Positions 41,867 to 51,464 of a stretch of DNA of 64,000 bases are shown piece by piece. Numbering within the stretch: the stretch's first letter is position 1; every line of letters starts with the position of its first letter. The position numbers and the translations under genes were made by a program. The notes under the pieces are model-generated. The model had not been told where the DNA came from. It ran no database searches and saw nothing but the letters and a program-made list of their open reading frames with translations. The stretch spans positions 5,623,501 to 5,687,500 of the forward strand of contig NZ_CP080545.1 in assembly GCF_019550795.1 (NCBI RefSeq), written 5' to 3'. This DNA comes from Paenibacillus sp. sptzw28 (lineage in GTDB: Bacteria > Bacillota > Bacilli > Paenibacillales > Paenibacillaceae).

Positions 41867-41890
41867 AGCTCATCCAAAACTGGATGAGCT
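41867..41890 (-). terminator. terminator of the LplABC-type operon
   Basis: AGCTCATCCA and TGGATGAGCT form a perfect ten-pair stem around AAAC; on the minus strand ATTTTGTTG follows. It lies 36 bases past the last permease gene. Confidence 0.8.
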
Positions 41891-41925
41891 TCATGAAAAG
41901 TATGGATTCGAGCGCCTTTAACCGT

Positions 41926-42843
41926 TCACTCCTTCACAGCGCCTATAGTCAGGCCTTGAACGAAATATCGCTGGAAGAACGGGTAAGCCAGGATGATCGG
42001 ACCGGTTGCCAGCACGACCATTGCCATGCGGGACGTTTCCTGCGGCATTTTCTGAATAATGCCTGCATTCAAGGACGCGTTGCTGGAGTTCTGCATAATG
42101 AACTGCATGCTGCTTTCAATTCTCATAAGCATCGATTGCAGCGGTACCAGATTGGGATCGTCGATATAGAGGAGCGCATTGAACCAATCGTTCCAATAAC
42201 CCAGCGTGTTGAACAGCGCAATTGTCGCAAGACCAGGCAGAGACAGCGGAAGCACAAGGCGGATGAAGGTCTGGAACTCCCCCGCTCCGTCTATTCGCCC
42301 CGACTCGATGATGGCATCCGGGACCATCGTGATGAAGAACGTGCGCATGATCAGGATGTAGAAGGCGTTGACCGTCATCGGCAGTATAAGCGCCCATATG
42401 TTGTTCTGCAGGTGGAGAAGCTGAGTAACGACGATATAAGTCGGCACCAGACCGCCGTTAAAAAGCATCGTAAAGAAAGCCAGAAAGCTGAAAAATCGGC
42501 GGTACTTGAAATTTTTGCGGGAAATCGCATAGGCGTACAGCGTGATGAAAATCAAGCTGAGAATCGTGCCCATGACCGTGACGAAGATCGTTACGCCATA
42601 AGACCGCAGCATGGAATCCCCCGCTTCCGCGATATAGCGATAAGCATCGAGGCTCCATTGTTTCGGGATGATCCTGTAGCCGTTCCTGGCGAGCGTCCTT
42701 TCATCCGTAAAAGAGATAATCAAGACGAACAGAAAGGGAAAGACGCAGATGAACGCGAACGATGCCGCGATGACATTGAATACGACATTCGACACCGGAG
42801 ACAACCGCTGGAAATCGCGGGTTCTGGTTTTGGTCCTCGGCAT
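41926..42843 (-). CDS. carbohydrate ABC transporter permease, LplC/YtcP type (CUT1)
   Basis: A 305-residue inner-membrane permease with six helices. The EAA loop that docks the ATPase appears as ESGRIDGAGEFQTFIRLVLP, then SLPGLATIALFNTLGYWND. The N-terminal RDFQRLSPVSNVVFNVIAAS region and the C-terminal PFFQRYFVQGLTIGAVKE tail are typical of CUT1 permeases, which import oligosaccharides. It is the last gene of the lplA-lplB-lplC-type operon. No ATPase gene is included, as usual for this subfamily in Bacilli, where a shared MsmX-type ATPase energises several importers. GGAGGAG precedes the ATG. Confidence 0.93.
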   Translation of the reverse strand: MPRTKTRTRDFQRLSPVSNVVFNVIAASFAFICVFPFLFVLIISFTDERTLARNGYRIIPKQWSLDAYRYIAEAGDSMLRSYGVTIFVTVMGTILSLIFITLYAYAISRKNFKYRRFFSFLAFFTMLFNGGLVPTYIVVTQLLHLQNNIWALILPMTVNAFYILIMRTFFITMVPDAIIESGRIDGAGEFQTFIRLVLPLSLPGLATIALFNTLGYWNDWFNALLYIDDPNLVPLQSMLMRIESSMQFIMQNSSNASLNAGIIQKMPQETSRMAMVVLATGPIILAYPFFQRYFVQGLTIGAVKE

Positions 42844-42862
42844 GACTGCTCCTCCTCTCCTC

Positions 42863-43801
42863 TCAAAACAATGCGTTATCTTTGTTGAATCTTCGTACGA
42901 CGTAGTTGGACGTAATGACCAGCACGAATCCGACTAACGATTGGTATAAGCCGGCCGCCGTGGTCATGCCCATCTCACCGGTTGTTTTCAGTCCGCGGTA
43001 GACGTAGGTGTCAATAACATTTGTCATCGAATAGAGCATGCCCGAATCGCGCGGAACCTGGTAGAACAACCCGAAATCCGCGTAGAATATCCTGCCGATC
43101 GCAAGCAAGGTCAATATCGTCATCAGCGGGACAAGCATCGGAATCGTAATATGACGGATCTGATTCCATTTGCTTGCACCATCGATCATGGCCGCTTCGT
43201 ACAAAGACTTGTCTATCCCCATGATGGCCGCCAAGTAAACGACGCTGCTGTAGCCTACCAGCTTCCACATGTTTACGAAAATAAGGATATACGGCCAATA
43301 CCCCGGGCTGGCATACCAGTTGATCCGCTCGACGCCGAAATAAGCCAGAATCTGGTTCAGCAGTCCCTTGTCCATACTAAGGAAGCTGAAGACGAAATAA
43401 CCGACGATGACCCAGGATAGAAAATATGGCATGAAAATGGCCGTTTGATACAATTTCGACAACCGCTTGTTGACGATTTCGACCAGGATGACAGCCAGAG
43501 CCACGGATAATACCAACCCCAGGACGATAAACGCGACATTATAGAGAACGGTATTGCGTGTAATCACATACGCGTCGTCGGTGCTGAACAGAAATTTGAA
43601 GTTATCCAGCCCGACCCATCTGCTGTCCAATATGCTCGCCAGAAATCCGTCCTGACTGTACCGGTATTCTTTGAAGGCGATAACGGTCCCCGCCATCGGC
43701 AAATAGGAAAAGATAAGGAACCATACCGTTCCGGGAAGCACCATGAAGAGCATGGCTTTATTCTTCACTATATCCTTCAACAAGCGCCCAGGCATGTTCA
43801 T
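42863..43801 (-). CDS. carbohydrate ABC transporter permease, LplB type (CUT1)
   Basis: The partner permease, 312 residues with six helices. The EAA loop reads YEAAMIDGASKWNQIRHITIP, with MLVPLMT after it. The N-terminus (MLFMVLPGTVWFLIFSYLP) and the VGLDNFKFLFSTDDAYVI loop are of the LplB type. It pairs with the LplC-type permease, which begins 20 bases later, to form the channel that accepts substrate from the binding protein. AAGGGAGAGG precedes the ATG. The substrate cannot be read from the sequence; neighbouring YesMN-type sensing suggests a plant or wall polysaccharide-derived oligosaccharide. Confidence 0.93.
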   Translation of the reverse strand: MNMPGRLLKDIVKNKAMLFMVLPGTVWFLIFSYLPMAGTVIAFKEYRYSQDGFLASILDSRWVGLDNFKFLFSTDDAYVITRNTVLYNVAFIVLGLVLSVALAVILVEIVNKRLSKLYQTAIFMPYFLSWVIVGYFVFSFLSMDKGLLNQILAYFGVERINWYASPGYWPYILIFVNMWKLVGYSSVVYLAAIMGIDKSLYEAAMIDGASKWNQIRHITIPMLVPLMTILTLLAIGRIFYADFGLFYQVPRDSGMLYSMTNVIDTYVYRGLKTTGEMGMTTAAGLYQSLVGFVLVITSNYVVRRFNKDNALF

Positions 43802-43871
43802 TGCAGGTCCTCTCCCTTCCGAAGGTTAAGGAGAAGGGCATATACACCCCTCCCCCGCTTCCCCGAAATGT

Positions 43872-45371
43872 TTATTTCTTCGACGCTCTCCATTCATCGA
43901 GCTGACGCTGCGCTTCCGCGATGATCTTGTCAAGACCTGCCGCCTTGAACTTCTCGATCGCTTTGGGAAGGTATTCGTCAGGATCCACAGTTCCCGTCAT
44001 CAGAGCAGGCCAGAACTCTCCTTTTACGTTCTGAACGGCGGCGAGCTCGCCTGTCACCTTCGAGCTGTCGAAATTAAAGCCAAGCGTCGGCGCCGGCTTG
44101 CCTTCCGCATTGAATTTCTTGAACTGCTCCCATTTATCGTCGGGATCGCCTGGATTCAAGTAAGTCAGCATGATATTCCCGAGCGAGAATGTCGGCATAT
44201 CGTAGTTTTTGGCTTCCGGCAGATTCTCCATCCGGTTTGCCCCGGTTTTCTTGTAATGTACGCCCTCGATCCCGGAGTCGACCATGTTGCGCAGAACCGG
44301 ATCGGTGTTGAGCAGGTTCAGGAACTGCATCGCTTTGTCAGGATGCTTCGAGTTTGCCGAGATCGCTTGCATGGATCCCATAACCGACCAATTGAATATG
44401 ACCGAGTCGCTGGCCGGCGTCGAGACGATCGGATACCCGTAGCTTTGGGACCACAGGTTGTCCGCGAACGGCTGGGTCGCGGCGCGGTCGAGGAACCAAT
44501 TGCCCGATTTCTGCACGTCGTCAAGCGAGGTCGTGGTCGCCGCCTCCGGCGAGACGTAGCCGGCTTTATAGTAGCTGTGCATCGTCTTCAGCGCTTGCTT
44601 CATTTCCGGCGTTTCCAGCACGTCGACAACCTTGTAGTCCTTCGTGTCCAGGCTTACAGCCATCGGAAGGCTTTGGATAATATAGTCGTATGGCACGACA
44701 GGCATATAGTCTTTGTTGATCGCGAACGGGATCACATCCGGCTCTTTATCTTTAATCGTCTTCAGCAGCGGCTCCAGGCTTTCAAGCGATTTCACGCCTT
44801 TAATATCCAGCTTGTATTTATCGACGAGGTTTTTGTTGAACCTCCATACCTCCTGCGCCGGAAGCTCCTTATTGGCCGGAATGCCATAATTGTTTCCATC
44901 GATTTTGGAGCCTTCGAGAAACGCGGGGTCAAGCGCCTTCACGATGCCTTGACCGTACTGCTTGAGCAGATCATTGATTGGCGCGAACGCGCCTTTTCTT
45001 GCGTTCTGGACATAATCAAACGCCCACGAGCTGGTGAAGAGAATATCCATCGGCGTCCCGGAGGCGGTTAATACTTTCATTTTCTGGTCGTAATCGCCCC
45101 AGTCCAGCATGACCATTTTGACGGTGACGCCGATTTTTGAAGCCGTGTATTTACTTACCTCTGCCATCACTTTGTCCACGCCTTTCTGCGGCGTGCCGAT
45201 CGTGTACCAGGTCAACTGGACAGGTTCATTCGACTTTCCGGCGTTTCCTGTAGTGTCCGTCTTCCCGCCGGCGCCGTTATCCGCGTTTTTGCTGCCGCAG
45301 GCGCCGAGTACCATCGCAACAGAAATAATCAGCACAAGGGCAAGCGCCAAGCCTCTTCTCGATCTTGTCAT
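43872..45371 (-). CDS. extracellular solute-binding lipoprotein, LplA type
   Basis: A 499-residue family 1 binding protein. The signal peptide ends in the lipobox LGACG (Cys about 24), and a Gly/Asp/Lys spacer follows. The mature fold has LTWYTIGTPQKGVDKVMAEV, then MDILFTSSWAFDYVQNARKG and NGMNS-like hinge regions; SVMGSMQAISANSKHPDKAM is the usual C-lobe block. It captures an oligosaccharide outside the membrane and delivers it to the two permeases downstream. GGGAGG lies eight bases before the ATG. It is the first gene of the operon; the promoter should lie in 45372-45660, the gap shared with the divergent secreted-protein gene. Confidence 0.92.
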   Translation of the reverse strand: MTRSRRGLALALVLIISVAMVLGACGSKNADNGAGGKTDTTGNAGKSNEPVQLTWYTIGTPQKGVDKVMAEVSKYTASKIGVTVKMVMLDWGDYDQKMKVLTASGTPMDILFTSSWAFDYVQNARKGAFAPINDLLKQYGQGIVKALDPAFLEGSKIDGNNYGIPANKELPAQEVWRFNKNLVDKYKLDIKGVKSLESLEPLLKTIKDKEPDVIPFAINKDYMPVVPYDYIIQSLPMAVSLDTKDYKVVDVLETPEMKQALKTMHSYYKAGYVSPEAATTTSLDDVQKSGNWFLDRAATQPFADNLWSQSYGYPIVSTPASDSVIFNWSVMGSMQAISANSKHPDKAMQFLNLLNTDPVLRNMVDSGIEGVHYKKTGANRMENLPEAKNYDMPTFSLGNIMLTYLNPGDPDDKWEQFKKFNAEGKPAPTLGFNFDSSKVTGELAAVQNVKGEFWPALMTGTVDPDEYLPKAIEKFKAAGLDKIIAEAQRQLDEWRASKK

Positions 45372-45670
45372 CCGTCATACCTCCCAATTGATACTGCCTT
45401 CTCTGCCATCCGTAATGGCGTTGTCTTAACAGTACCCTATGAAAACACTTACAAATAGAGAAAAAACTAAATAAATGATGTTCAAAATAAAGATAAACGT
45501 CTGGTTTGTGAAAGAGCTGCCCAATGAGGGAGCATCGGTCCAGTCCCGAAAGACCCGCGCGCCCATACCATTTTCCCGGCTGCCGCTGTTCATTTCGTGT
45601 CTTTCCGGAACTTTAGAACCATATTTGCGAATTTCGCCCAAATATCTTTGCTTCTGTGCTATCTTAAAGA

Positions 45671-45686
45671 TGTAATGGCCATTACA
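45671..45686. promoter_or_regulatory. 16-base perfect palindrome before the secreted-protein gene
   Basis: TGTAATGGCCATTACA is perfectly self-complementary and ends 26 bases before the start codon of the 45713 gene, inside its probable promoter or leader. Its size and symmetry suit a dimeric repressor site. A nearby regulator is the AraC-type protein at 46419, though that family usually prefers direct repeats. Confidence 0.5.
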
Positions 45687-45712
45687 AATTTCTTACAACG
45701 AGGAGGAATATG

Positions 45713-46339
45713 ATGAAACGCAAATGGCTTGCTGTTGTAACCGCTGTCATTATGATAACCGCTTCATTCGCTGCGAATGCTTCTGCCGCAGGCTTGCCGT
45801 CCGGAGACCATTATACGCTGAATATTATCGGGGTGCCTCACAATAAAAAGGCGCCTATGGATAATAGCGGCGGCTCGAAAATATTTGTTCCCTTGTATGG
45901 AGATGCTAAAATTTGGCTGAAGGAAGGCGAATTCAAAGTACTCGATGCAAACGGTACCGATGAGGACGGAGCCGCTTATCAACTGCCGAACCCCGATCCT
46001 GAAAACGACGGAACTACCGAGTATTCCGTTTATGTCCGCGCCTTGGGTAAACCGGGCGGCAGCGCAACCTTCAATACATGCGGAACCGATCCCGATACCG
46101 GCGATACCTATTGTTCCCAGGATAAATTGGTGGTAACGCGTACGGCAGGCACCAGCCCATGGGTTAACGGTTCCGGCTATTTATTGTACGTCTATGCGGA
46201 TACGGATAACGACGGAGAACCGGAGCGTTACCCGCTGTTCGACGACAGATTTGAAAATTATTACTGGGACTACGATAACAACGGATTGAAAGTTGCCCAG
46301 CTGCGTTTCTACCAGGGAGTATCGACACAGGTTCAGTAA
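45713..46339 (+). CDS. secreted acidic protein of unknown function
   Basis: A 208-residue exported protein. The signal peptide is KRKWLAVVTAVIMITASFAA with cleavage after NASA or SAA. The mature part is acidic and beta-rich, with calcium-type loops (DANGTDEDGA, NPDPENDGTT, YADTDNDGEPERYP, YWDYDNNGLK) and one Cys pair (TCGTDPDTGDTYC) that could form a disulphide. The family is not recognised. The second of two adjacent ATGs (45713) was chosen for its better distance from AGGAGG. It sits between the LplABC-type operon and the YesMN-type pair, divergent from the first, and could be part of the same carbohydrate response. A bidirectional terminator follows. Confidence 0.7.
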   Translation: MKRKWLAVVTAVIMITASFAANASAAGLPSGDHYTLNIIGVPHNKKAPMDNSGGSKIFVPLYGDAKIWLKEGEFKVLDANGTDEDGAAYQLPNPDPENDGTTEYSVYVRALGKPGGSATFNTCGTDPDTGDTYCSQDKLVVTRTAGTSPWVNGSGYLLYVYADTDNDGEPERYPLFDDRFENYYWDYDNNGLKVAQLRFYQGVSTQVQ

Positions 46340-46361
46340 CCTTTTCTGATTTTTTTAATCG

Positions 46362-46390
46362 AAAGAAGGCGGGCCCTGCCCACCTTCTTT
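46362..46390. terminator. bidirectional terminator
   Basis: AAAGAAGGCGGGC and GCCCACCTTCTTT pair with one mismatch around a three-base loop. T runs flank both sides (CTTTTAT on plus, CGATTAAAAAAATC side on minus), so it can serve both convergent genes. Confidence 0.82.
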
Positions 46391-46418
46391 TATTAAGCCT
46401 CAGCGATTCTTGGGACAC

Positions 46419-47945
46419 TTAGCCAAAGCCTTTATAGTCGGTTGGCGAGATACCTACATATTTTTTGAACTGTTTATAGAAATAACCCGTTTCCCAATAG
46501 CCGACCTCTTTGGCGATATCCTGGACCTTCATGGTCGTCTCCCTCAGCAGCTTCTTTGCCCGTTCAATCCGGTACTTATTGATATAATCGGTGAACGACT
46601 CGTTTGTTTCCTTGTGAAATAATTGACCCAGATAAACCGGATGAATATTATATTGCTGCCCGAGTGATTTAAGCGACATATCTTCCGGGTAGTTCATTTG
46701 AATATGGTTCAAAATTTGAGTAATAATCGGACTTTTGTCAGACCGGACCAATTCGTCAACCGTCATGCCTGCCGTCTTCTTAACGGCGGCAATCAGCTGT
46801 TCGATATCAATCGCTTTCGCAGCCTGTTCGAATAGCGATTTGTACAGATTGCCGGCGTACGATTCAGAGCGCTTCAACTCCTTGAGCTGTATTTTCAGGT
46901 AAACCATGATCTCAAGGGCTAAACCGCGGAGAAGCTCCGGCGTAACGCCCTCCTGTACCTGCATCCGCCGCAGCTCGTCCTCTATCCGGCCTAACAGCCC
47001 AGCTTTATCTTTCGTCATCATCAGCCTGCCGTAGTCGGACCAATCCACTTGGAGCTGCGGCTGCTGACCGCGCCAGTCCGGAAGGAGTGTTTCAGCATCG
47101 GCGGTGTCCGTGCGGCCGAGCATCAGAAAATATTCCTGCGCTCTTAGAGCCCGTTCGTAGCTTAGCCGTTCACCTTCCCCCAGCCGCTCAGCGGTGCCCA
47201 AGGAGATGCGGTACAAGAACGGCGTTTCTTTCCGCAGGCTTGCCAGGAAATCAAGCGCCTCCCGTTTGCACTCCAGCGGACAATCCGCCATAAATACAAC
47301 GACATTGCGCCCTTCTATATCCGAGAAACAAACCGCGTTGTCCCTTCGTGTAATCCTTTGTTTGATCTCGGGTTTCAGCAAGCCGCTGCCGCCGTCCGTA
47401 TCCAGGCATATAATCGCCGCAAGCATATAGGAGCCTTCAAGCCGGATATCCAATAAACGGACTCTGCCTGCGAGCTCGTCAGGAGCAATCCGCCCGGTAA
47501 TCCAACGGTATAAAATATTGTCCCTCAATATATCGATCTCGTCTTCGGTATACCCGCCGTATAGCCCGGAACCATTCAGCTTCATGATCGTATTGGCAAG
47601 CGTGTCGTTAAGCTCTTTAAAGTTAACCGGTTTGAGCAGGTAATTCTCAATTCCGAGCGTCATGGCTTCCTTCAAATAATCGAATTCGTTGTAGCCGCTT
47701 AATATAATTACCTTCAGGCCGGGTTTGAACTCGCGCGCGGCGCGTATCAATTCGAGCCCGTTCATGAGAGGCATCGTAATGTCTGTGATGAGAATATCGG
47801 CGGGCACTTCCCTCAGCAGCTCCAGCGCCTGCCTGCCGTTCTCCGCGCGGCCGGTGATTTCCAGTTCGTGTAAAGACCAGTCGACTGCATCGAACAACCC
47901 ATCCAGTATAAAAGGTTCGTCATCGACAAGAAATGTCTTATACAT
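46419..47945 (-). CDS. YesN-type response regulator with AraC DNA-binding domain
   Basis: 508 residues. The receiver domain (1-120) has DDE at 8-10, phosphoacceptor D55 in ILITDITMP and the Lys in NYLLKPVNF. A variable middle (about 130-390) is followed by two AraC-type helix-turn-helix motifs at about 405-505: LKSLGQQYNIHPVYLGQLFH and VQDIAKEVGYWETGYFYKQF, then KKYVGISPTDY. Phosphorylated YesN proteins activate sugar-uptake and polysaccharide-degradation genes. The natural target here is the LplABC-type operon about 1 kb away. Its start overlaps the kinase gene by eight bases, so the pair is coupled. The Asp and Lys needed for signalling are intact. Confidence 0.93.
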   Translation of the reverse strand: MYKTFLVDDEPFILDGLFDAVDWSLHELEITGRAENGRQALELLREVPADILITDITMPLMNGLELIRAAREFKPGLKVIILSGYNEFDYLKEAMTLGIENYLLKPVNFKELNDTLANTIMKLNGSGLYGGYTEDEIDILRDNILYRWITGRIAPDELAGRVRLLDIRLEGSYMLAAIICLDTDGGSGLLKPEIKQRITRRDNAVCFSDIEGRNVVVFMADCPLECKREALDFLASLRKETPFLYRISLGTAERLGEGERLSYERALRAQEYFLMLGRTDTADAETLLPDWRGQQPQLQVDWSDYGRLMMTKDKAGLLGRIEDELRRMQVQEGVTPELLRGLALEIMVYLKIQLKELKRSESYAGNLYKSLFEQAAKAIDIEQLIAAVKKTAGMTVDELVRSDKSPIITQILNHIQMNYPEDMSLKSLGQQYNIHPVYLGQLFHKETNESFTDYINKYRIERAKKLLRETTMKVQDIAKEVGYWETGYFYKQFKKYVGISPTDYKGFG

Positions 47946-49764
47946 CGCCGCTCTCTCCTTCTTCCGAGATTGGAAACCAGATAATAACCGTGGTACCCTT
48001 TAACGATTCGCTCTTCACTTCTATGCCGCAGCTTTCCCCGTACATCAGCTTTAATCTTTCATGTACGCTGCGAAGTCCAAGCGAGCTCTCCTCACCGCCG
48101 GTTTCGGGAAGGTGAAAGCTACGCAGTATCCGATCCAGCTTATCCTGAGGGATGCCGGTGCCATTATCGGATATCACAATACGGATTATTCCTTCTTCTT
48201 CGGCAGCACGCACGGAAATAACATTATCCGTCCTGTCCGCCTGTATTCCGTGAATGATATAGTTCTCGACAATCGGCTGAAGCGACATCTTTATTATCCT
48301 CCGGTCGGCCAGCTCGGGCTCATATTCGATATGATAGCTGAACTTGTCCTTATAGCGGATGCGGAACAGCTCCAAATACCGGCGGCAGTTCTCGGTCTCC
48401 TCCCGGAGCGTGACGACGGTCCGCTGCTGGACGAAGCTCTTAAACAAGACGGCCAGGCTGTAAATCATCTCGCTTACATCCGTGATGCCTTGAGAGATGG
48501 CTCTCATTCGGATCACTTCCAGCGTGTTATACAGAAAATGCGGGTTAATGCGGGCCTGCAGCGCAGTAAGCTCCGTATGCTTTTGCCTGATTTCCGCTTT
48601 ATAGACGCGGTCGATATGACGGGTCAATTCGCCGAGCATTTTGTTAAAGCCGCGGGATATTTGTCCAAGCTCGTCATCCTTCGAGTCCTGGATCCGTACC
48701 GACATATCGCCGGTTTCCACCTTCCGCATCGAGCGGATGATTTTATTCGTCCGTTTCGCGTAATTAATGATAAACAATGAAGGGACAATGACCGCTATTA
48801 GAATACAAGCTGCGCTGATTATAATGATCAGCCTCTTCAGCGTTCGGTAGGAATCAGCGACTTCCCGCTTCGGGGCGATTCCCACCACGACATAGCCCAG
48901 ATTGCTCGGCGTCAGCACTGAAATATATGAATCCTGCTCCAGCTTGCCCGACCCGGTTAACGTATTCAGCTTGTCCGCATACGGGTACACACTTCCGTAA
49001 TACTTGTCTGAGGAATCGAAAACTACCTGCCCGTCCGATGCGAGTACAAGTATATAACCGTGGAGATCGCTGACAAAACTTGAAAGCGCATTCGAAATTC
49101 GTTCCGAATTGAAATAAACAATGAGCTGCCCGACGGTTTTTAATGTCCCTATGTCGGTAATGGCGCTTTGAACAGAATAAAGCCTCGGTTCCCGCTGTTT
49201 GATGGCCTTGCGTACCCATTCATTGGGAACCGAAACGCTGCCGCTCTGGAGCGCCATAGCATCGGGGATGAATGACCGGGAAGCATTCGTATCGATCAGC
49301 TTGGATATATTGCGTTGGCTGTTCACGTAGAGGAACTGCTTCTCCGCACTGTACAGAAGGATATTCTCGATATCCGGGTCATTCTCAATAATATTCCTGA
49401 AATAGTCCAGCCCGTCGGAGGAGCTGTTGACGTTGTTTGAGAATTGGTCGAGCGTGTGCTTCACGTAATCCTGGAAGGAGTGCTTCAGCAGGTAGGTCAC
49501 ATTATCCGAAAGCTGCGGGTCGCGATAAATATTTTGCAGCATTAATTGTACGGATTCGTATTTGCCGTTAATGTAGCGATTGACCCTTTCCATCGCGTTC
49601 TTCTGGTTGTTGAGCTCGCTTTGGACTATAGATTGGGACATGAAATAAAAAGTGAAATAGGAGAGCGTTACAATCGTGAGCACGGCAATTGCCGAGAAAA
49701 TGAGAATCATCCTGACGAACAGATTGTTGCTGACATAATTCCGGTAAACTCTTCTGAGCGGCAT
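47938..49764 (-). CDS. YesM-type sensor histidine kinase
   Basis: 608 residues. TM1 at about 18-42, a large extracellular Cache-like sensor (about 43-300), TM2 at about 308-330, HAMP (about 332-385, RKVETGDMSVRIQDSKDDEL). The phosphoacceptor is in the HisKA_7TM/YesM block ARINPHFLYNTLEVIRMRAI. The ATPase domain shows SLQPIVENYIIHG, then VISDNGTGIPQDKL and GLRSVHERLKLMYGESCG, as in YesM and LytS-like kinases. It would sense an extracellular carbohydrate or a binding-protein complex and phosphorylate the AraC-type regulator encoded with it. The ATG at 49764 opens MPLRRVYRNYVSN. It is the first gene of the two-gene unit. Confidence 0.93.
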   Translation of the reverse strand: MPLRRVYRNYVSNNLFVRMILIFSAIAVLTIVTLSYFTFYFMSQSIVQSELNNQKNAMERVNRYINGKYESVQLMLQNIYRDPQLSDNVTYLLKHSFQDYVKHTLDQFSNNVNSSSDGLDYFRNIIENDPDIENILLYSAEKQFLYVNSQRNISKLIDTNASRSFIPDAMALQSGSVSVPNEWVRKAIKQREPRLYSVQSAITDIGTLKTVGQLIVYFNSERISNALSSFVSDLHGYILVLASDGQVVFDSSDKYYGSVYPYADKLNTLTGSGKLEQDSYISVLTPSNLGYVVVGIAPKREVADSYRTLKRLIIIISAACILIAVIVPSLFIINYAKRTNKIIRSMRKVETGDMSVRIQDSKDDELGQISRGFNKMLGELTRHIDRVYKAEIRQKHTELTALQARINPHFLYNTLEVIRMRAISQGITDVSEMIYSLAVLFKSFVQQRTVVTLREETENCRRYLELFRIRYKDKFSYHIEYEPELADRRIIKMSLQPIVENYIIHGIQADRTDNVISVRAAEEEGIIRIVISDNGTGIPQDKLDRILRSFHLPETGGEESSLGLRSVHERLKLMYGESCGIEVKSESLKGTTVIIWFPISEEGESGDV

Positions 49765-50132
49765 AGCTGCCCCCTTCCCGACATCCGGCCTGCGAGTACG
49801 CTGCCTGAATGCCGATTAGAGCGAGTAATTTGGTGTGTCCCCATATATTAACTCCCGGACGGCTATTATTAAAGTGAGAAAATCCAAAGAAACCTTGTTT
49901 AAAATAAAGATACATGCCGGCGGAGGATACCTCGAAGGTGGATCGTGGATTTAGTGCATGCCGAGTAGTAGAATAAAAAGGCCGCGGCCTGTTTTCAGGC
50001 AGCGGCGCGAGAGAAAAATGATGACCACAAGACGAGAGATGATACGGCTTGTGTGTTAAGAACGAATTACGCATTTGTCCGCTTCGGTTGACTCCATGAG
50101 TTCCACACGGGAACTGGTGGTTCCTGCTCTGC
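49765..50132. other. intergenic region between yesM-type gene and purD
   Basis: About 370 bases. It holds the terminator of the purine operon (49981-50006) and the promoter region of the sensor kinase gene. Minus-strand frames across this area overlap purD or the kinase gene in other phases and are not genes. Confidence 0.5.
49975..50006 (-). terminator. terminator of the purine operon
   Basis: On the minus strand GCCGCTGCCTG pairs with CAGGCCGCGGC (one mismatch) around AAAA and is followed by CTTTTTATTC. It lies about 130 bases past purD, the last gene. Confidence 0.88.
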
Positions 50133-51401
50133 CTAGTCCTTAAGCGCTTTAGCGGCGATATCCGTGCGGCAGTGCATACCATCGAAGTGGATGGCCGATA
50201 CTGCTTCGTACGCTCTGGCACGCGCTTCGGCGATATCACGGCCGCGGCCGACGATGCCGAGAACCCGTCCGCCATTGGTAACAATTTGACCGTCCTGCTC
50301 GGACGTACCGGCATGGAATACAAGCGCGCCCTGTGCCTTGGCAGCTTCAAGGCCGGTAATGACCCGGCCTTTCGGATACGAGGCCGGATAGCCTTCGGAT
50401 GCGGCGATAACGCATACCGCCGCTTCATCGCTCCATGAGATGTCCAGCTGGTCGAGGCGGCCGTTCAGCGCAGCCAAAATGATATCGACGAGATCGGTTT
50501 TGAGGCGCGGAAGAACGACCTGCGTCTCCGGATCGCCCAGGCGTGCGTTGAATTCGATCGTCTTCACGCCATCCTTTGTGATTATGAGTCCCGCGAACAG
50601 AAAGCCGCGGAACGGCCGGCCTTCGCTTACCATAGCTTTCGCAGTCGGCTTGATGATGTTCTCGATCGCGTCTTCGACAAGTGCCGGATCGATGTGCGGC
50701 AGCGGCGAGTATGTACCCATACCCCCGGTGTTCGGTCCTTTGTCGTTGTCGAACACCGGCTTATGGTCCTGTGCGGGTACCATGGCACGGACGGTTTCAC
50801 CGTCGACAAAAGCCAGAATGGACATTTCTTGCCCTTCAAGGAACTCCTCGATTACAACACTGCCCCCAGACTCGCCGAAAACTTTTCCAACCATCATATT
50901 ATGAAGCGCCTGCTCAGCCTCTTCGATCGTATACGCAACCGTAACACCCTTGCCTGCGGCAAGACCATCCGCTTTGACGACGATTGGAGCGGATTGCTCG
51001 CGCAAGTAAGCAAGTGCCGATTCGTAATCGGTGAACGTCTCATATTTAGCCGTCGGAATGCTGTACTTCTTGAGCAGGTTTTTCATGAATATCTTGCTGC
51101 CTTCTATTTCAGCAGCATTCTTACGGGGACCGAAAATCGGAATACCCTGCTCCTCGAACGGATCGACAATTCCTTCCGCAAGCGGATCGTCCGGACCGAC
51201 AACGACCAGATCGATCTCATGATCGATTGTGAACTGAATCAGATCCGAGAACCGGTTAACCGGGATCGGCACGCATTCCGCCAGCTCCGCGATACCGGCA
51301 TTGCCGGGAGCGCAGTATATCTTCTTTACTTTGTCGCTTTTGTTAAGCGCCCATACGATGGCGTGCTCGCGCCCGCCGCCGCCGATGACCATAATCCGCA
51401 A
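50133..51401 (-). CDS. purD: phosphoribosylamine-glycine ligase (GAR synthetase)
   Basis: 422 residues. It joins glycine to phosphoribosylamine with ATP, the second step of IMP synthesis. The N-domain opens MRIMVIGGGGREHAIVWALN and has YCAPGNAGIAELAE. The ATP-grasp core includes VVKADGLAAGKGVTVAYTIE, then GGSVVIEEFLEGQEMSILAF and the metal-binding FNARLGDPETQVVLPRL. TTG 51401 is the start, six bases after GGGAGGG. It is the last gene of the twelve-gene operon, 63 bases after purH, and the operon terminator follows. Length and motifs are normal. Confidence 0.97.
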   Translation of the reverse strand: MRIMVIGGGGREHAIVWALNKSDKVKKIYCAPGNAGIAELAECVPIPVNRFSDLIQFTIDHEIDLVVVGPDDPLAEGIVDPFEEQGIPIFGPRKNAAEIEGSKIFMKNLLKKYSIPTAKYETFTDYESALAYLREQSAPIVVKADGLAAGKGVTVAYTIEEAEQALHNMMVGKVFGESGGSVVIEEFLEGQEMSILAFVDGETVRAMVPAQDHKPVFDNDKGPNTGGMGTYSPLPHIDPALVEDAIENIIKPTAKAMVSEGRPFRGFLFAGLIITKDGVKTIEFNARLGDPETQVVLPRLKTDLVDIILAALNGRLDQLDISWSDEAAVCVIAASEGYPASYPKGRVITGLEAAKAQGALVFHAGTSEQDGQIVTNGGRVLGIVGRGRDIAEARARAYEAVSAIHFDGMHCRTDIAAKALKD

Positions 51402-51464
51402 TGGAAACCCTCCCCATAATCACTGAGCACAAAGCCTGTTTTTCATTCACCACAGAAGCCTCTA

